From the NCBI GenBank assembly GCA_029013165.1, contig JAQXMV010000036.1, forward strand, positions 1-22,272: 22,272 nucleotides of DNA, written 5' to 3'. Under the pieces are notes generated by a model, which was not told the DNA's origin, did no database searches, and worked only from the letters and a program-made list of their open reading frames with translations. Positions 17,507 to 22,272 of the stretch are shown here, piece by piece. Positions within the stretch are counted from its first letter, which is position 1; the number at the start of each line of letters is the position of its first letter. The DNA comes from Oscillospiraceae bacterium. GTDB taxonomy: Bacteria; Bacillota; Clostridia; Oscillospirales; Acutalibacteraceae. The translations under genes were made by a program, and so were the position numbers.

Positions 17507-17542
17507 ATAAAAAGCCGGCCGCATCGCAGATCCGATACGGCC
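17507..17542 (-). terminator. Rho-independent terminator of the aminotransferase-aldolase operon
   Basis: On the minus strand GGCCGTATCG pairs with CGATGCGGCC (one T-G wobble) across 17542-17517, followed by GGCTTTTTATA. It begins 18 bases after the aldolase stop and lies upstream of the RNA promoter, so the RNA is a separate transcript. Confidence 0.85.
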
Positions 17543-17560
17543 GACAAACGGACTGTTCCA

Positions 17561-18784
17561 TTATTTCTGCTTGGAATACTTCACTCTGTAGATGAAGTTC
17601 ATCAGCACACTGTCGATCTTGCCGATGGGCTTGGCGCCACCGAAGATCTCTCCGGACAAATAGGACTTGCAGTTCTTTTCCATCACCATCTCGGCAGCCT
17701 CAGCCTCTTCCTTGTCAGAGCCGCAGCAGATGGCTCCGTTCTCTCTGAGGAGAACTGCATTTCTGCTCTTGCCGCCCAGGGCTTTGGCAACCTTTTTGGA
17801 GGTCTTGAGTGTGTCGCCGGGATTAAACTCGGCACATCTGACCGTCACACCGACGATCTGCGCAAAATCGTCCAGCATAGGCTTAATGGTCTTGCCCAGC
17901 TTGGAGGTGGCCATAATAGCGTCCTTGTCGGAATGAATGATGGAAGAAACATCCTCACGGGCATTATAAATAGCCTTGTGCATATCGGCTTCGGAAATAT
18001 ACTTGTCTCCGGTGATGAGCTCATCGCAGCACTCGCAGAGACCGACCGTTGACACGACATTGCCCTGCTTATCGGACAGAATGATCGCATCGTCAATTTT
18101 GATACTGTCATAGGGCGTAACCTTGGGAGCCGGCTTTTCGGCTCTCTTTTTCACATCGGCAACATAGTCGAAAACATCCTTGAAAGACTGAGCAACCTTG
18201 CCGGTGACAACGGAATACCGGTCGGCAACATACTTCTCACAGATGGCCTCCACCTCATGAGCAACCTTGAAAGCGTCGTCATAATCCGTGCCCATACAGA
18301 CAGCGCCGTGGGACTTGAGAATGAGCGCCTTGGAGTCGGAACGCTCCAGCGTGGCAACAACGCCCTTTCTGAGCTTGCCGGTTCCGGGAAGTCCGTAGGA
18401 GCTGACGGCAATGTGATCGCCGACGATCTCTCTGCTGTGACCGACGATATCATTGATATCACAGCCAAGAGCAGAAACAACAGAGGCGTTTGCCTGATGG
18501 GTATGAATGACAAAGCCGATCTCCGGACGGTGAAGATAGCACTGGGCATGAATGCCCTTTTCACTGGAGGGCTTGATGTTGCCCTCATAGGACAGATCGT
18601 TCATATTGACCAGAACAATATCATCGGGAGTGAGACCCTCATAGGCTCTGCCGCTGGGTGTGATAACAAACTGGGTGTCGCTGACGCGGCAGCTGACATT
18701 GCCCCATGTGCGGGCAATAAGGCCGGAGGAAACAAGCTGCTTGCCGGCTTCCACAACAATTTTTTTGGCTTCTAAAATGTCCAT
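17561..18784 (-). CDS. Tandem class II aldolase/adducin-domain protein, second domain degenerate
   Basis: 407 aa made of two class II aldolase-like domains (about 1-205 and 225-400); family enzymes are usually a single domain of 210-230 aa. Domain 1 keeps the zinc site of fuculose-phosphate-type aldolases: E75 in KPSSEKGIH, H94 and H96 in VIHTHQ, and H159 in LKSHGA, plus GNVS (28-31) and ITPSGRAYEGL (41-51) for phosphate binding. In domain 2 the matching places read IIHSDKD (282-288) and LRENGA (346-351), so two of three His ligands are lost and it is probably structural. AGAGGTG precedes the ATG. Its partner upstream is a class III aminotransferase; together they suggest an amino-sugar or aminoaldehyde pathway, but the substrate is unknown. 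Confidence 0.85.
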   Translation of the reverse strand: MDILEAKKIVVEAGKQLVSSGLIARTWGNVSCRVSDTQFVITPSGRAYEGLTPDDIVLVNMNDLSYEGNIKPSSEKGIHAQCYLHRPEIGFVIHTHQANASVVSALGCDINDIVGHSREIVGDHIAVSSYGLPGTGKLRKGVVATLERSDSKALILKSHGAVCMGTDYDDAFKVAHEVEAICEKYVADRYSVVTGKVAQSFKDVFDYVADVKKRAEKPAPKVTPYDSIKIDDAIILSDKQGNVVSTVGLCECCDELITGDKYISEADMHKAIYNAREDVSSIIHSDKDAIMATSKLGKTIKPMLDDFAQIVGVTVRCAEFNPGDTLKTSKKVAKALGGKSRNAVLLRENGAICCGSDKEEAEAAEMVMEKNCKSYLSGEIFGGAKPIGKIDSVLMNFIYRVKYSKQK

Positions 18785-18813
18785 TTCAGCACCTCTTTAT
18801 ATGAATAGTTGAC

Positions 18814-18840
18814 GCAAGGCAGGCAATCCGCCTGCCTTGC
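18814..18840 (-). other. Perfect intercistronic hairpin between aminotransferase and aldolase genes
   Basis: GCAAGGCAGGC (18814-18824) pairs with GCCTGCCTTGC (18830-18840), 11 bp with a 5-base loop. No T-run follows in the direction of transcription, so it is more likely an mRNA-stability or processing element than a terminator. Confidence 0.6.
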
Positions 18841-18852
18841 AAAGGTTCTTAT

Positions 18853-20337
18853 TTATTTCTCTTCGATTACACCAACATTGGCAAATACCTTGTCAAAACG
18901 AGCAATCGCATCGTCGATCATCTCTTCGGTATAGGCGGCTGAGGTGTAAAGGCGTGAACCGGCAAGAGTAACAAGACCCTCTGCCATATAGGCTGCGCCC
19001 ATGTGTGTCATTTCCTTCTTGCGCTTGTCGGTTTCCTTGATAACATTGGGAATACCCCAAGGCTTGCTCCAGTCGAGGCTGAAGTGCATGGTGCCGACGG
19101 ACTCCATGTGGCAGATGGATCCCTGGTTGAAAGCAACGAAGGGAAGATTATATTTGTCGATAATCTCGTTGAGACCCTTGGTGAGTCTGTCACCGAGCTG
19201 ACCGGCCTTCTGGCAGGCGTTGGTTCTTTCGATCTCCTCGAGAGTATAGTAACCGGCAACGCAGGAGATGGGTGTGGCAGCAAGGGTACCGCCGCAGAAT
19301 GCCTTCTTGATCTTCATGCCGCTGGCGTCAAGACCTGCACCCATATACTTCATATATTCTCTCTTACCGCCGATACCGCCTGCACCGGGATAACCGCCGG
19401 CGATAACCTTACCGAAGATGGTCAGGTCGGGCTCAACGCCGTAATAACCCTGAGCACCGGCCATGCCGATACGGAAGCCTGTGACAACCTCATCGAAGAT
19501 GAGCAGTGCGCCGTATTTGCGGCAAAGTCTCTCTACGCCCTTATTGAAATCATAGTCGAGGGGACGGGTGCCGCTTTCGGGACCGACGGGCTCAATAAAT
19601 ACAGCAGCGGTGCCGCCGTTGAGCTGATTTCTGCGCAGCTTCTTTTCCAGATCGTTGAGATCATTGGGGAAGAACTCCTGAGTGTCTCTCATCAGACGGA
19701 TGGGAACACCGTTTGCCTGTGTGAACTTGGAACCGGGAATACGGATGCCGTAGCCCAGCTGATCGGACCAACCGTGATAGGCGCCGCCCATTTTGATGAT
19801 GTGCTTTTTCTTGGTGGCAAGTCTTGCAACACGGCAGGCAACCATACAGGCCTCGGTGCCTGAACCGAGCATACGGAACATATCAACCGTGGCAACGGAG
19901 TCGGAGATCTTCTTTGCCAGCTTATACTCAAACTCATGGAAAAGACCTGTGGAGGGGCCGCAGGTATTGAGCAGGTCAATCACCTGTTCGCGTACTTCCT
20001 TGGGGTTGGAGCCGAGAACCGTGGGGCCGCCGGCCTGCAGGAAGTCATAATATTCGTTTCCGTCGATATCATAGAGCTTCGCGCCCTCTGCCTTGGTGAA
20101 AACCAAGGGGAACGGATAGTTGAAAGCAAGGTTATGCTGAACGCCGCCGGGAATGATCTGCTTTGCTTCTTCGATCATGGCCTTTGACTTTTGGCACTTT
20201 TTCTCGAAATATTCTTCTTCATACTTTGCCAGGACATCAGGCTTAATGGAATGGATCGGTTGTTTGATCAGGTTGTCTAGCTTCTCAGTTACTGCTTGGG
20301 CGTCGAGATACTCGGTGATTGCGAATCTTGTGTCCAT
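18853..20337 (-). CDS. Class III PLP-dependent aminotransferase, glutamate-1-semialdehyde mutase-like
   Basis: 494 aa. The core (about 55-490) follows the class III aminotransferase / GSA aminomutase pattern: IPGGVQH (62-68), GSGTEA (158-163), GGAYHGW (184-190), IFDEVVTGFR (280-289) with PLP-binding D282, and FGKVIAGGYPGAG (308-320) with the Schiff-base lysine K310. A roughly 55-residue helical N-terminal extension is absent from HemL (about 430 aa), and no other heme genes are nearby, so I do not call it hemL. GGAGATGATTAAAG precedes the ATG. It has its own strong promoter, and the aldolase follows after 68 bases, forming a two-gene operon. It probably transaminates or isomerises an aldehyde or keto compound made or consumed by the aldolase; this is inference. 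Confidence 0.85.
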   Translation of the reverse strand: MDTRFAITEYLDAQAVTEKLDNLIKQPIHSIKPDVLAKYEEEYFEKKCQKSKAMIEEAKQIIPGGVQHNLAFNYPFPLVFTKAEGAKLYDIDGNEYYDFLQAGGPTVLGSNPKEVREQVIDLLNTCGPSTGLFHEFEYKLAKKISDSVATVDMFRMLGSGTEACMVACRVARLATKKKHIIKMGGAYHGWSDQLGYGIRIPGSKFTQANGVPIRLMRDTQEFFPNDLNDLEKKLRRNQLNGGTAAVFIEPVGPESGTRPLDYDFNKGVERLCRKYGALLIFDEVVTGFRIGMAGAQGYYGVEPDLTIFGKVIAGGYPGAGGIGGKREYMKYMGAGLDASGMKIKKAFCGGTLAATPISCVAGYYTLEEIERTNACQKAGQLGDRLTKGLNEIIDKYNLPFVAFNQGSICHMESVGTMHFSLDWSKPWGIPNVIKETDKRKKEMTHMGAAYMAEGLVTLAGSRLYTSAAYTEEMIDDAIARFDKVFANVGVIEEK

Positions 20338-20366
20338 CTTTAATCATCTCCTACATTGTCATTGTC

Positions 20367-20384
20367 AGTGAGCCGTTGCTCACT
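20367..20384 (-). other. Hairpin in the aminotransferase 5' leader
   Basis: On the minus strand AGTGAGC pairs with GCTCACT around the tetraloop AACG. It begins 13 bases after the -10 box, close to the predicted transcript 5' end, where such stems often slow mRNA decay. Confidence 0.5.
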
Positions 20385-20396
20385 TTATGCCTATTC

Positions 20397-20425
20397 ATTA
20401 TACCCTATTATAAAGTCTCTGTCAA
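20397..20425 (-). promoter_or_regulatory. Consensus sigma-A promoter of the aminotransferase-aldolase operon
   Basis: Minus strand: TTGACA at 20425-20420, 17-base spacer, TATAAT at 20402-20397; both hexamers are perfect. The rest of the 20338-20674 gap holds AT-rich DNA for the divergent peptidase gene. A weak candidate there is TTGTGG (20622-20627), 17 bases, TATTAA; I do not rely on it. Confidence 0.87.
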
Positions 20426-20674
20426 CCACAAATCGCAGAGAAAATTGAAATATTTTCCGCACAAAAACGCCCCTGATCCGACCCGTCGGAAATCCGCCGC
20501 AGGACGAAAAATCTGTCTTTTTTCTTCGTGACTTTTCGCATGACGGCACCATAATCCGGCCGAGAAACGCAAAATTTAATTTTTTATAATTTTTAGTTAA
20601 TTTCTTGTTAAATTCTTTCTCTTGTGGTTGTGATAAAGTTAATTTATTAAAAAACTGTTAGAGGAGACTACATA

Positions 20675-21913
20675 ATGGATCTGAAAAAAATCATTGACAA
20701 AAAAGACCAGATGGCCAATTACATGGTCGATGAAATCACTCACATCATCAAAACTTTCGGCAAGCGCGACCCCGGTTCGGAGGGCGAGAAAAAGGCCTGC
20801 GAATATATGGCGAAGGTGCTCAAGGAGGACTGCGGCTGTGACAAAGTCAAGGTCGAATCCTTCAAGGAAAATCCCGGCTCATTTTACGGCTGGCTCTATC
20901 TGACCTTTACGATGGTGTTTGTCGGCATGGCTCTGATGTTTGTCATCCCCAGCATTTCGATCATTCTGATTCTTGCGGGATTTGTCCTTGCTTTCCTGCA
21001 GTTCGGCCTTTATAAAAAGGTTGTTGACAAGCTCTTCAAGGAAAAGACCGGACATAATGTTTACGCCATCAAGAAATGCACCGGTGAAACCAAGCGCCGC
21101 ATCATCTTCAACGGACACCCCGACGCCGCATGGGAGTGGCCCGTTAACTATGCGCTGGGCGGCGTGGGCTTTGAGGGACATGCCATCATTTCCGCAGTTG
21201 GCGCAGCTTATTATCTTGTCCTTTCCATCATCACCACCATCAAATACGGCGCGGTTTCTTCCATCACCTCGGATCCCAAGCTGCTGAAATGCTTCCTGAT
21301 CGGTCTGATTTTTGTACCTTTCATGTTCGGTATGTACTTCATGGTCAACTACAAGAGAGTTGTCGACGGCGCCAACGATAACCTTTCCGGCTGCTACATG
21401 GGTATTTCCATTCTCAAGGCACTCAAGGACGAGGGTATCGAACTGGAGAACACCGAAATCGGTGTCATTCTCACCGGATCTGAGGAAGCCGGTCTACGCG
21501 GATCCATGGCCTGGTGCGAAGCACACAAGGGCGAATTTGACGATGTTCCCACATTCATTTATTCTTATGATACCATTCACGACCCCAAGCAGCTCATGAC
21601 CAACTACCGTGATCTCAACGGCACCGTTGCTGTTGATAAGGATGTTTCGGATCTGTTCATGGAGTCTGCAGAGGAGCTCGGCATATTCTGCAAAAAGGGT
21701 TGGGTACCTCCTCTCGGCGGTGCCACAGACTCAGCAGCCTTTGCAAAAGCCGGTTTCCGTGCTACGGGCATTACCGGTCTTAATCATAAATTAGAGAGCT
21801 ATTATCACACCAGACGCGACACCTATGATAACATGAACGAAGAGGGCTTGGCAAACTGTTATGCAGTCAGCGTCAAGGTACTGGAGAAGTTTGATAACGG
21901 CGCAAAGCAGTAA
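20675..21913 (+). CDS. Membrane-embedded M28-family zinc peptidase
   Basis: 412 aa. The peptidase motifs of M28 are complete: NGHPDAAWE (146-154) with H148 and D150, GANDNLSG (232-239) with D235, TGSEEAGLRG (267-276) with E270 and E271, YDTIHD (298-303) with D299, and YYHTRRDTYD (376-385) with H378. Two pairs of predicted helices interrupt the fold, at about 72-90/93-110 and 172-188/203-224; the second pair lies between the first and second metal ligands. There is no signal peptide. GAGGAG lies nine bases upstream of the ATG, and a terminator follows, so the gene is monocistronic. It probably cleaves short peptides at the membrane surface; the side of the membrane is not clear. Confidence 0.87.
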   Translation: MDLKKIIDKKDQMANYMVDEITHIIKTFGKRDPGSEGEKKACEYMAKVLKEDCGCDKVKVESFKENPGSFYGWLYLTFTMVFVGMALMFVIPSISIILILAGFVLAFLQFGLYKKVVDKLFKEKTGHNVYAIKKCTGETKRRIIFNGHPDAAWEWPVNYALGGVGFEGHAIISAVGAAYYLVLSIITTIKYGAVSSITSDPKLLKCFLIGLIFVPFMFGMYFMVNYKRVVDGANDNLSGCYMGISILKALKDEGIELENTEIGVILTGSEEAGLRGSMAWCEAHKGEFDDVPTFIYSYDTIHDPKQLMTNYRDLNGTVAVDKDVSDLFMESAEELGIFCKKGWVPPLGGATDSAAFAKAGFRATGITGLNHKLESYYHTRRDTYDNMNEEGLANCYAVSVKVLEKFDNGAKQ

Positions 21914-21925
21914 AAGTAAAGATTG

Positions 21926-21963
21926 AAAAATTCCGTAAGCCGTCAAAGACTTGCGGAATTTTT
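21926..21963 (+). terminator. Rho-independent terminator after the M28 peptidase gene
   Basis: AAAAATTCCGTAAG (21926-21939) pairs with CTTGCGGAATTTTT (21950-21963) with one T-G wobble. The stem ends in an A-run and a T-run, so it could work in both directions. Confidence 0.85.
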
Positions 21964-21973
21964 AAATTTTGAG

Positions 21974-22080
21974 GTTAAGAAAAAATAACAAAAGTTTCGC
22001 ACAAGCCTTTTCAAAGGCTTGCGGGGTCAAGGGGCAGAGCCCTTTGCCGCGCTTCGCAAAGCGCGAAATGCCCTTAACTT
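21974..22080. repeat. Palindromic intergenic element with three consecutive hairpins
   Basis: CAAGCCTTT/AAAGGCTTG (22002-22021), AAGGGGC/GCCCTTT (22029-22045) and CGCGCTT/AAGCGCG (22048-22065) follow each other, enclosed by GTTAAG and CTTAAC. The core around CGGGGTCAAGGGGCAGAGCC resembles REP-like intergenic repeats seen in many bacterial genomes. Other copies cannot be checked in this window. Confidence 0.55.
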
Positions 22081-22143
22081 AAAAATAAACAACTGCGCGG
22101 ACGATAGAAGAAAAAATCATACTCCATCAAGCGCAGGAAGGGA

Positions 22144-22252
22144 GGAACGAGAGAAATGCGGGGCATTTTTCTCTCGTTCCGTGGGAAACCCTCGCCGGGG
22201 GTTTCCCGGTGAAAAGGGCAGATATTTTTGGTAAAAGACGGAGTTATCCGTC
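22144..22252. repeat. Cluster of long inverted repeats in noncoding DNA
   Basis: GGAACGAGAGAAATGC (22144-22159) pairs with 22163-22180, with a two-base bulge. GGGAAACCC (22183-22191) pairs with GGGTTTCCC (22199-22207), and GACGGA (22237-22242) with TCCGTC (22247-22252). No supported gene lies between 21964 and the window end; these hairpins are the only structure I see there. Confidence 0.5.
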
Positions 22253-22272
22253 ACGATGGCGCTGCGCAGACA

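Noticed and set aside
18853..20337. Naming the aminotransferase hemL
   Set aside because: The 55-residue N-terminal extension, the aldolase partner and the lack of other heme genes make a heme role unsupported.
22019..22234. 71-codon plus-strand frame at the window end
   Set aside because: It runs through six palindromes, has no RBS and no protein-like composition.

Overview
The window looks like chromosomal DNA from a Gram-positive anaerobe of the class Clostridia, probably near Oscillospiraceae/Ruminococcaceae. That placement is an inference. It rests on strong AGGAGG-type ribosome binding sites, consensus sigma-A promoters, TTG starts, a gltX-glnS pair, a YabE-type 3D/G5 cell-wall protein, an LL-H-type holin and ABC-2 permease sequences typical of that group. 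No tRNA, rRNA, CRISPR array or insertion sequence was recognised.

Layout. Bases 1-8779 are a single minus-strand run. It starts with an rlmB-like rRNA methyltransferase behind an extended -10 promoter. Next come a 782-aa membrane protein that reads as a catalytically dead P1B-type ATPase, an ABC ATPase and its permease, a GH2 beta-galactosidase, a 36-aa membrane peptide, and an rlmD-like methyltransferase cut by the window edge. Bases 8987-13954 are plus-strand: pth, with its own promoter and terminators, then gltX, glnS and a small membrane protein, closed by a bidirectional terminator. The 3D/G5 protein (minus) faces away from a compact plus-strand lysis module at 15530-16944, made of an endolysin-like protein, an XhlA-like protein and a holin. 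A LexA/SOS-box-like palindrome lies between the two divergent promoters, and the lysis leader contains a terminator-like hairpin.

Downstream, bases 17046-17413 of the minus strand carry an apparently untranslated RNA of about 365 nt. It has a perfect promoter and a strong terminator; the raiA motif is the family to test first. Next is a minus-strand operon of a class III aminotransferase and a tandem class II aldolase whose second domain has lost its metal ligands. A plus-strand membrane-anchored M28 peptidase follows. The last 300 bases hold only palindromic intergenic repeats.

The most unusual items are the dead P-type ATPase-like protein, the SOS-linked lysis module with no other phage genes, and the structured RNA. 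Translation genes (rlmD, rlmB, pth, gltX, glnS) form the housekeeping background.
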